From: Thalassiosira profunda
Taxonomy: Eukaryota > Bacillariophyta > Thalassiosirophyceae > Thalassiosirales > Thalassiosiraceae
Length of the DNA stretch: 27,952 nucleotides
Assembly: GCA_036939355.1 (NCBI GenBank)
Contig: JALLAP010000232.1
Location: forward strand, 1-27,952
Direction of reading: 5' to 3'
Numbering within the stretch: the first letter of the stretch is position 1; every line of letters begins with the position of its first letter. Below, piece by piece: positions 18,801 to 27,952 of this stretch. The position numbers and the translations under genes were made by a program. The notes beneath the pieces were generated by a model. The model saw nothing but the letters and a program-made list of their open reading frames with translations, searched no databases and was not told the DNA's origin.

Positions 18801-21800
18801 TTGCCCTCGAGAGTGCTGGCGACCTGCTCGCACTGACCGAGCACTGTCAACTTGGAAAGATGAGTTGCCATACCCGTCGACTGCGCCTCTGATCCAGCGA
18901 GATTCTCCATATCTCGTAGCACGGATTGCCGTGCTTGCAACACGTGCGACAAGGCGGTTGCAGAATCGCATTTGGCGAAACTCTGCAGCGCCTCGTGGAC
19001 TGATTCGTAAAAGCTCGTGGCTGACTGCGGACTGAATGGGGCGTCAAGTGCCATGGCAGGAATCCTCGGCGCCTCTGTCGACGCGAGCACTTCCCCATCG
19101 TTCATTCTTGGTAAGAGAGAATCGTCCCACTGAAACGTCTTGTTCAGCGAATCCTCGAACCATTTCTCGCGAAGATAGCGCCTGTCGCCATCGGTATTGG
19201 GGCCAGTCCCAACCCCTGTGAGATAGTTCTGCTTCACATGGTTCAATCCCAAGTCCTCGAGGCAGCTTGCCACAGTCGAATAGCCCTGATGGGCACCAGT
19301 GCCCGATGCACTCGAAGACTTAGCTGACGTTTGGAATCCATTGTCCAAGTCCAACAGCATTGGCAGGGTCTCATCGCGGCGGTATCCTTCCAGCGTGTTG
19401 AGGGAGGTGATGTTTCGCATCAAATCGAGCGCTGACCCCTGAGATTCGACGCCCTGCAGTTCGTCCTTGGCGTGGAGTTCGGACAGACACTGCCCAANCG
19501 AGCGCTGACCCCTGAGATTCGACGCCCTGCAGTTCGTCCTTGGCGTGGAGTTCAGAAAGGCACTGCCCAATGATATCTTGGGCGAGCAACGCCTGCTCAA
19601 GCAACGCTTTGCCTCCCTCGTTTCCTTCCATTGGAGAAGGCACGCCAAAGCCACTGATATCACAGACAGCCATGTCGCTGTGTTTCAGGGAAGACTCGTT
19701 GGCCACATCTGCAAAGAAGGTGCCGCTCCCAATGAGGTTGTTCATGCTCATCTCTGCATAGTACAGGGCCGAGTAATACCGCTTCACTTGGAAGCAGGCT
19801 TTGGCAACGTGAAGCCCGGAAACCCTCAGCACCACTCCATAGGGAAATCCCCTCCAATTTGGCGAGGTTGCCAAGGCCCCAGATGCAGACGCGGGAGGTT
19901 TGCGGGCCCTCTTCTTCTTCGTCGCTGTCGAACTTTGTCCTTCGGACGACTTGTTCTTCACGTGATCAGGGGAGGTGAGGAATCGATGCTCAGTGATGAA
20001 CCGCAGCAGTTCGAGCGTGTTGAGGATCACGGTGATGGCTTTGGGGGCAACCACAACCTTGGAACTCGGACTCAGGATGCGGGAGAAGCTGTGCGAGATG
20101 ACCTTGTTCATTCCACTGTTTGGAGAGCCAATCGCAGTGTTTGACAGGATAATGTCTCGAACACCGCTGTCGGCCTTGCACTGATCTCTTGCCTCGGAAT
20201 CAAGGAGGTGGTAGATCAATGCAGGAAAAGTCGAGGCTGCAAAGCTCGCCTCCTTGGCACACAACCCCTGGCAGATCCGGAAGAAGTCTTGGTCGCCTCT
20301 GTTGACCCTCGATCCTTTGCCATAACAGCAGCTGATGATGGCGCTCGAGATTCTCCTGATCCAGAGGTCACAGGCGCTGTCCTCGCTATCGACGCATGTC
20401 CACAACCCACCATGCCAGCACCAAGACTCGCTCTCCGACGAGCCGCTGATCGCTTTCAGCCGGTCCAAACAGCTGTCTGAAACCTTGACAGCCTCCCTTC
20501 GCAGCTTGTTGTCATCAACGGTATTGAAAGGGCTCAGGAGACCCTTGATATCGCCCTCTAACGATTCCCAGCATTCTTTGCCCATGGGCGTGACAAGCAA
20601 CGCCTTTGCCGTCTTCATTGCAATGAGAGACGTTTCTGCGCATTCAGAAAGCAGGTACTGGCCCAGCATTGTCAGGATGTTCCTCTTGATCGACGAAATT
20701 GGATCGTTGAAGGAGTCCTCTGTTTCATCTGATGTGAGGTTCCTCTGCTCTTGTGCTGCGAGAGGAAGCGCTCCGAGGCACCGGCTGCTGATGACACGCG
20801 ACTCTTCAGGGTCCCTCGAATGGCAGATGCTCATCAGCAATGGGTAGATACTGCCACACGATTCGTTGCTGATTGCGTCAGTGTTGTGCTGCGATAGAAG
20901 GGCCCTCTCGAGCCGTCGCAGGGCGAGCAGGCGTGCCAAAACGGCATGGCTTGCATAAGAAGTACTGGAGTCGAATTCGTCAGCAGAAATGGGATGCTCG
21001 CTCATGATGCCGATGAAATGTTCGCACTCGGCGCCAAAGTCGATATCGTCTTTGGTGGTCGCTGACTTTTGCTGGATCGACTTGAAGAAGGACGACATCG
21101 AGTAATGCTCGTTGACGGCCCGGAATACTGCTTCCTTCTGGTTGCCCTGAAGAAGGATATCCTCTGCACCCAAAATATCCTCCATATGCATCTTTCCACT
21201 CTTTGCAATGATCTCGAGGCACTCGTAAGCGGCCAGCATCGTCTCTGACGAGACATGCTCTTCATCTCCAATTTTACTCTTCGACGTGATCAGCTTCTTC
21301 AACACGCCATCCCTCTCGGGCGCAGAGACCCATGGGGCCTCGCCCAGACTGTCCCACGACTTTTGTCTCTCTTCTGCCGCCGACAATAGGCCCTGGCTCG
21401 CTTTCTGCTCGTATTCCATGCAGCACAGGGCTGCAACATTCGTGATTCGCAAGCAATGGATGAGACGATTCTGCAATTAAACTCAGAGCCGAGAGCCCCC
21501 ACAAAACTCACTCTTGTCACACGCAATGTAGAGCCTCTGCAAAGCTCGTTGATGGGTCTGCAGCAACGCTAGAATCAGCTTGCGGAGGACTGAAATCGCC
21601 CCATCGATCACAGCTGCCTTGGTGTGCTTCGAGAAAAGAACGCCCAGCACCGCTTTGAGCGAGTCCAGCGCCATCGGGCAAATTTTGCGGTTCTCTGGAT
21701 CCAAAATGACGACGATAAAGGAATGCAAGCAAAAGCCCAGCTCGCCCGATTCCACTCTCCCCTGCCGAATGTTCTCTGCTAGAATTTGGCACAGTAACTC

Positions 21801-24800
21801 CATCGTGTCCCAGGACTCCCTCCGCTGCCCTGCAGTGATACTCGACGAGAGCCAGTACTTGACGAGAACAAAGCTCTCAGTCAAGCTGCTTCCCAGCTGT
21901 TCAAAGAAACCGGCATTCTTCTGCTTCGACGAACCCTTCAGCTGATTCGCAACGTACTTCATGCCATCGATGAAGTTCGATGGCTTGAGCTCCAAATCGT
22001 GCTGCCCAACAACTGTAACCCCCCTCTGATGCAGCAGCAGGATTTGGCGCAACACTTTGAAGGCGCCCTTGGCACCAACTCGTTCAATGATCACACTTGA
22101 TATGCACCGCTTGAGGAGCTTGAATGCGTTCGCGCATTGATCAGTAGCGTCGGGATTGTCCCGAAGCTCTTGAAGCACGGCCACGTACCCGTAGAGATCG
22201 GGGATGTGATTGCTGAGCACCTTGGCAATGCTCTCGTCGCTCTCGGCGCCAGTCAAGATGAGCACACACTGTGTCAAATAAGCGGTCGTGTCGATGCGAT
22301 CCTCATCGACATCTTTCAAATCGTCGTCTGGCGCAGAGAGTAAGATGTTCGGAACGAGACTGTGGATTTGATGGGCAATGCGGGTGAGCAACGGTCGAAC
22401 GGGGGCATACAGGATCGACTTTTGCAGAACTCACAATCTGGCAACAGATTCAACGAAAGGCGTCAGCACTCTCTCGTTCAGCGTGTGGCCCTCTCCTCCC
22501 ATCTCGTCCATGCGAAAGAAATCGTCGCTCCATCCTCCATCAGAGAGCAGCATGGACATGACTTCCCCCGGCAGAGATCGGCCGACCTGTTCCACAGCAA
22601 ATGGGGACATCAGCAACAGAGGAAAGTCGCGAAGGCTTCTTCCCGACTCCAACCACTTCACCAGCAGGTACGGCATCATGCCTTCAAACATTTTGCTGAC
22701 GCTGGCCAACCCAAGCAAAAAGGCGGCTCGCTTGCAAGCACGGTAGCATGGCAAAAGCATCGAGGGCAGCTGCGATGCCAAATTGACCAGCTTCCAAATC
22801 ATTTGCCTGGCCTGGTTTAGGTCATTTGTTGAGCCGGCAATCAATCCAATGCATTCTATTGCATTGTATTGGATCGATAGCTCGGCATCCTTGAGGGCAG
22901 TCTCTTCCAACGCTGTCAGCTCGTCCTGAAGTTTCACGTCGCACAGCCCCTTCATCCACTCGCTGAATCTCTTTTCGCTGCCAATCCTGGGAATGGCACT
23001 CTTGAGAGCGTCTCTGATGATGCCCTCTTGAGCGTCTTGGTATTCACCCAATGCTGCCGCGAGGCAATCGCAAGCTGACGCCCTTACGCTCTCATCGATG
23101 TGGCGGAAGCTAGGAAGGATGAAACCAAACCAGAGCGTGGAATTGTCCGCGAATACCTTCTTGAGATTGATCTTGCCGTTGAGGAATGCCAACGTGGCCA
23201 CGCGGACTTGATGGGGGCGGTGCGAAGGGCTTCGATACTTGAGGATCCTCTTCCACTGCCGTAACAGGTGATAGTCCTCGCTCTCTTTTCCTAGCCCCTC
23301 AGGATACAGCACTTCTAGCACCAACTTGCTCTCGTCGGCGCCAATGGGACCGCAGCTTTCGCCATCCCCAATTTTCACCATGTCCGCCAGAAGCCCGAGG
23401 CCACACACGAAATGCCTCGATGCAGGCGATTGGAAGTACCTCCTTGCCTGGAGAATCACCTCAAGGGACAGAATCAATGCCGATTCTTGGTCCTCGTCCT
23501 CGTCCTCGTCCTGCTCGTTGCGCCCTCCGGCTCGCAACAAGTCAAGTCGATCGCGCCTCAACAGCACCGACTTCTGGGCAAACAACGCGGCGCAAACGAG
23601 GGCGCCAAACGGGTCGGGTGTCTTCGACGCAGTGCCGTACCCGGGGTGCCCATTGTAATCTTCCGGCCATACGAGATGAGCCGAGATGAATTCCAGGCAC
23701 TTGAAGGATGGCTGCAAGACGAGCATTAGCGATGCACATGCCCAGGCGCACTTGCTGTCCAAGGTCTTCTTTTCCGCCGATCGATTGCTGGAGCCTTGGG
23801 TGAGGGGATTGCTGGCTGCTCTCGCCCTGGCTCTAGGACCGGCATTGCCCACCCGGCGACGTTTGGGGGCAGGCGGTCTCTGTTGCCTTGGGGGACGCCC
23901 TCCATTCTCGTCGTCGTCGTCGTCCATGAGACCGTCGCTGTCGTCGGAAAAGTTGCTGGGAGGACGCGATGCAGATCCCTGGTGTTGCCCTCGTTGCCGT
24001 TGCTGCGGATAGTCTTCTTCAGAATCAGAGTCGAAGCCAATTCTGGAGTGCGACGCCGCTGCAGCCTGGTCCGCAGACTCCAGCGTGCACGTTTCGTTTC
24101 TGTACTCTTTTAGCAGCTTCTTGCACACGTCGAACAGAGATTTGGCGTAGTTGCCAAAGGCACTGGGGATGGCAGCCCCTCCACCTCCAAAAGATGCCAC
24201 AAATGTCAGAGACCGAACGATCCCGTGTAGGTGACCAAATGTTGCAATCATATCCGAATGGTGGCCCTTCAAATGCGGCACGTGTTCCACGATGAGGTCA
24301 AGCGCAGGCGCAAGCGTCGAAGCAAAGACCTCAGTGACATTCTGAGAAACTTGCTTGGTAGTGGAGTTTTGGGATAAAAGCACTGACGTGACAATGGATA
24401 GGCAGCTTGCCAAATGAGGCAGCAGCAGGGATTTGTCGCTCTTGCTCCTCTGGTTTGCCGCTGTATCATCGGTCTCGTCTTCGTTGCTGGCCACGTCATT
24501 GCTACCGTCGTACTTGAGCTGAAAGAGAAAATCGTCAAGGATCGCCTTTGCCTTCTCGTACGCCATGCCCCCAAGAGAGCTCCCCAGTGGGCTGTCGCAA
24601 AACGNCGTCAAGGATCGCCTTTGCCTTCTCGTACGCCATGCCCCCAAGAGAGCTCCCCAGTGGGCTGTCGCAAAACGAGGACGCTGCGCTATCACATTGG
24701 CTGTTGGAGTAGACCCTCAATCGTTTCCGTTCGTACTCGGCGTTGCAGAACCGATTGAGGAAAGCTCCTCGCCCCTCCACTATCCTTTGCGACAACCCTG

Positions 24801-27800
24801 CATTATCCACGTCCCTCGGGGCGTGGTCGTCGCACGATGATGCAGCCGTAGAGCCTGCCCAAAGGTCTGCAAAAGCACTGTTGATTCCCCTTTTGCTTTT
24901 GACGTCCAGGTTGTCTCGGTTGCTTTGAGCGCATATCGTCACAGGGTCGACGTCCTCGGTGGTGCTGAACCTCGCCAGTCCGTCCAACTCAAAAGGGCTT
25001 GCCAGTGCAATGCCAACTGTTCCATTGCTGATCAACGACGCCAAAGCTGATGCAGCAAATGGAAGAAACGTCCTGCGCGTGTTTGACATGGACGTGTTCT
25101 CCACATAGCACAGCTCGATGAAACGCAGGCAGTAAAGGACGAAGTACTTTCGATCCTTGACCGAAGTGGTCATTTGCACCGAAGTTGCTGCAGAGCCTTC
25201 ACTGCTGTCTGAAAACCCTGCACGCTGCAAGACACTGGCCATCAGCTCAAACGGAGCGTGGGAGTGAACGGATGTGGCGTCTTCGAACACGGGCAACTTC
25301 CACAGTCGCCCTTGTTCTTCGTGCACAAACGGAGACGAGGATACNTGTGGCGTCTTCGAACACGGGCAACTTCCACAGTCGCCCTTGTTCTTCGTGCACA
25401 AACGGAGACGAGGATACCTCTACTGGAGATGAATGGCAGGCGAACAAACAGCTTCGGTCGACGCACTTCCACCGTACGATTTGGGTCAACAGCTGCACCA
25501 CAATCTCCCCCACGTTGTTGCAAAAGGCTCCGGACGTATAGCTGGAGTATCGGAGATCGTAACGAAGCAGCGTCTTCCACACGTACTGCCAAGCCAAGCG
25601 CAGGGCTCCCAGCGAGGCCGAAGAACCGAAAGACGGAGAACCATCAGCCCCGTCCTCGGCATTCAGACCCTCTCGCGAGCAGATGGTAGCGCTGCTTTCT
25701 GTCATCTTCAGCAAGCTAATGATAGTCCACAGCTGCACGTCGTCATCTCCCTGGCTCCCGCCATGACATTCCAGCGTAGTTCCTAGAAGGTAGACCACCG
25801 TGGCTGCATCTGTGGGACTGCTGCCGTGGCGCTCCAGTACCTTCGCTGCGGTGCCAGCAGGGTAGGCGGTTTCGTCGAGCACCGTCGACCAGTATTTGCG
25901 GGCCGAGGACGACCAGCACTCCCCACGAGGAAATGCCTCGATGCAGGAGGACAGGAGTTGGAGTGTTGCCGTAGTCGTAGGGCGTAAGGGGTCGAGTGCA
26001 GCGTTCGTGTTCGATTGAGCAGCGGTGCTCTGGGTGAATGTCGTGGCCAGTGTGCCCTGNCGCTCGCAGGAAGATTCGCCGCCTTCGTCGATCATCAACT
26101 CCTCCGAACTGCCACTCTGATGAAGCTGGGTCAGGAGTTGTGTACCCTGAGTAAAGGACGCATCCATCTCGCTCGACGAGCCCCCCAGTTTGTCCAGTTT
26201 TGGGTTCAGCTTGTACAAGTGACGACAAACAAAACGAATCCACGGGCTGCACGCCAACGCACTTGGGGCTGCAGCGCACCCTCCACTCTCAGCGTCACCA
26301 CTGAGTGCCAATTGATCGGACCCATTCTTTGGTAGGATGTCAATCTCGCCCTGCTCAATCCCCGACGACTGCATCTTCTGCTCGGCCCGGTCGATGATCG
26401 ACTCGAGCGAATCCACCGCATCGCCCTGATCTTCGGCCTCGGCGAGGTACAGCCTCTGCGCAATCCGAAGCAACCGCGCCGCGAGCTCCAAGTGCCGGCG
26501 CTGGCGACGGGTGAGTGGGGTCCACGTCGCGCCACCCTCTGCCAGAGAGATGTCACCGCCTCCCCCTTGGCCACGCTTTCGGCCCAGGCTCCTCCGGGAT
26601 CGCTTCTTCTTCGCGTCCTGGAGATGTCCGCTGCCGGAGGTGGGGAAGACGGACTCCCACACCTTCTCGTTGCGCACCATATCGAGCAATTTGGCGACGG
26701 ATTTGGCGTCCAGCGTCGCCCCCTTTCTCTTCCTCTTGGGATTGTCCTTCTTCTTTTTCCGCGGAGCTTCGTCGTCATCATTCTCCGCGCCTTCCATTTC
26801 CTCGTCATTTTCGTCGTCCTCCTCTCTTGGCACCAGCGGGCCCACGTCGCCCTCCGGCAACCCGTGGAGCTTGCCGCTCGTCTCGGCCACCAGCAAATGC
26901 GCCCCAATGTACTCCGTCAGCGCGTCCCTGTTCTGATTGCTGGTCGACGGCCTCGCGTAATTCCTCCTTGCCAGCCGCAGCAACGCGTGCCCGTGGTCGG
27001 ACAAGATGGGCACCGACTGCTCCGGGTGCGCCGCCAGCAAGTGCGTCACGGACGAGTACAGGTAGGGCAACAGCGCCATGATGTCGGCCTCGGTCCGCAG
27101 CCGCCTCCGCACGGACGAGGCGCTGATCTGCCCGTCCTCGACCATCTTCGTCATGGGATTCTTCGCCGACAGCTGCACTTTCTGGTTCAGCGGGTTGGAC
27201 GACGAGGCGAACGCCCCCTCGGACTGCATCCGCCACGCGTCCTCGGACCAGTAGGCGACCATTTCAATAATGGAGCGGATGTACAAATGCATCCCCGTCC
27301 CCAGCCTTGTCGTAAGGTTGTACACCAGTGCCGAGAGGGTCTTGGCGCACGCCAGCAGCGCCTCCTGCGAGACCGCCTGGGTGCTGCGCGTGCCTCTCGG
27401 CGGGGTCCGAGCGAAGATCCCCCGGTCCTCCACGCCCCCCTCCACGAAGGCCTTGTTCAGCCGCACCGCCAATTCGTTCAGTATGTGGGTGACCTGGATT
27501 TGCACGGGCAGCAATGCCACGTACTCGGGGCGGGAGCAAATGTGGTACAGCCACTGCAACAGCTGCGTCTCGGCGAGGTTGCAGCTGTCCTCGTCGTTCA
27601 GGCGATCGATGCAATACTCCACGCACGCGACGACCTCCTTGGCGCTCAGGCGCGTCCCCCGATCGCGGTCCGTGAACGCGTGGGGCGTGTAGTGCGTGGC
27701 ATTGAACCGCCCCCGCTGCTGTCCCCCCACATCGATGTGGTGGTCGTACCGCGGCCTCGTCTTCCAATCCTTCTCCCAACTCACGGCCGCGCCGCCGTAC

Positions 27801-27952
27801 CCCCCGTCGTGGCTCTCCAGCGTTTGGTCCATGTCCATCCGCATGAACACCTTGCAGGGAAACAGGACGTCGTCGGCCGTAAATTTGACCGATTTGCGAA
27901 TGTGCCCCGTCTGGTTGGCCCGGCTCCGCTTGCGCGTGCCATCGCCGGTCCC
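15859..27952 (-). CDS. ATM: ATM/Tel1 DNA-damage checkpoint kinase (5' partial; broken by four assembly duplications)
   Basis: Nuclear Ser/Thr kinase that signals double-strand breaks (family knowledge). Exons are 27952-22435, 22359-21512 and 21430-15859; introns of 75 nt (22360-22434, phase 2) and 81 nt (21431-21511, phase 1) both start GTGAG. The frame is open at the window end. With one copy of each 72-bp duplication plus its N removed, the coding length is exactly 3,882 codons including stop. HEAT-like helices fill the upstream part, with acidic/Lys-rich inserts near 26700-26830 and 23880-24000. The ATM-type segment WLESGRSLRDFPLLLM lies near 22640. A FAT region begins around 19300. The kinase shows VKGEDDMRQDA, GIGDRHTSN (about 16510) and HIDFG (16430-16444), all intact. 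The FATC domain ends GWAPWM. The link AFRLTRDIVDGMG-type region (PFRLTRDIVDGMG) favours ATM over ATR or TOR. No signal or membrane segments. Confidence 0.9.
16086..16230. repeat. 72-bp direct duplication around N16158 (assembly artefact)
   Basis: 16086-16157 and 16159-16230 are identical 72-mers separated by one N. The block lies between the ATM kinase domain and FATC. The extra 73 nt shifts the frame; skipping it reads ENEWKAG continuously into FATC. Confidence 0.9.
19426..19570. repeat. 72-bp direct duplication around N19498, copies differ at three synonymous sites
   Basis: 19426-19497 and 19499-19570 align end to end with three mismatches (19481/19554, 19484/19557, 19487/19560). All fall on third codon positions and leave GQCLSEL unchanged. 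Removing 73 nt restores the ATM frame. Confidence 0.9.
23491..23512. repeat. short TCCTCG tandem repeat
   Basis: Tandem TCCTCG units on the plus strand encode an alternating Asp/Glu run in the ATM protein on the minus strand. A TCG-triplet run at 23908-23923 similarly encodes poly-Asp. Confidence 0.6.
24533..24677. repeat. 72-bp direct duplication around N24605 (assembly artefact)
   Basis: 24533-24604 and 24606-24677 are identical 72-mers separated by one N. It splits the ATM frame at AYEKAKAILD; removing 73 nt rejoins it to DFLFQLKYDG. Confidence 0.9.
25273..25417. repeat. 72-bp direct duplication around N25345 (assembly artefact)
   Basis: 25273-25344 and 25346-25417 are identical 72-mers separated by one N. 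Removing 73 nt rejoins the ATM frame across LWKLPVFEDATSVHSHAPF. Confidence 0.9.
26060..26060. other. single ambiguous base inside the ATM gene
   Basis: Unlike the other four Ns, this one has no flanking duplication and keeps the frame. On the coding strand the codon is CGN, which is Arg whatever the base, so the protein is unaffected. Confidence 0.85.

Noticed and set aside
15859..19600. Identification as ATR, TOR or DNA-PK
   Set aside because: The segments VPFRLTRDIVDGMG, FEQGK and the FATC ending match ATM more closely than other PI3K-related kinases.
21431..21480. Alternative acceptor at about 21475 for the second ATM intron
   Set aside because: That acceptor would need a phase-0 donor, but the only good GTGAGT donor is phase 1; the acceptor at 21431 matches phase 1 and keeps the frame.
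16086..25417. 72-bp duplications as real tandem repeats or transposon target sites
   Set aside because: Always exactly 72 bp, always with one N in the middle, all in one gene, and all destroying its frame; an assembly cause is far simpler.

Overview
The window reads as nuclear DNA of a unicellular photosynthetic eukaryote, most likely a centric diatom close to Thalassiosira oceanica. The lineage call is inference from gene content. Genes are dense, with short GT-AG introns (70-89 nt) and AATAAA signals. One presequence is of the ASAFAP type used for red-alga-derived secondary plastids. There are secreted or membrane proteins with PT-rich or Thr-rich linkers. A RING-CH/TPR protein and a coiled-coil Ulp1-like protein resemble families I remember as abundant in Thalassiosira. 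No tRNA, rRNA, CRISPR or bacterial-style feature was seen.

Layout. At 1-2119 (+) is the 3' part of a VPS34-like class III phosphatidylinositol 3-kinase with an altered DFG motif. At 2356-7297 a cluster holds three paralogous AhpC/TSA-fold redoxins with an unusual Cys-rich tail: 2356-3441 (-), 4770-5644 (-, frameshifted) and 6152-7297 (+). It is interrupted by a single-pass membrane protein at 3732-4508 (+). Next come a small secreted Thr-rich protein at 7383-8111 (-) and a type II membrane protein resembling fucosyltransferases at 8365-9966 (-). A palindrome-rich, TA-flanked element lies at 10431-10751. It is followed by a Ulp1/C48-like protease whose catalytic Cys is Ser (10869-12234, +), a RING-CH/TPR protein (12464-13789, -) and a predicted plastid M32 metallocarboxypeptidase (13955-15771, +). 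The last 12 kb (15859-27952, -) is one huge gene for the ATM/Tel1 DNA-damage kinase, with its 5' end outside the window.

Genes mostly alternate in strand, giving convergent pairs 85-260 bp apart and divergent pairs that share a promoter region. I see no operon-like pathway. The only functional cluster is the redoxin family, which arose by local duplication and inversion.

Sequence quality matters. Four places in the ATM gene carry a 72-bp segment written twice around a single N (16158, 19498, 24605, 25345). These look like unmerged contig overlaps. Each adds 73 nt and breaks the reading frame. Removing one copy and the N at each site restores a single ATM frame of 3,881 codons across three exons. 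At one site the two copies differ only by three synonymous changes, which suggests two haplotypes. The frameshift in the middle redoxin gene may also be a sequence error.
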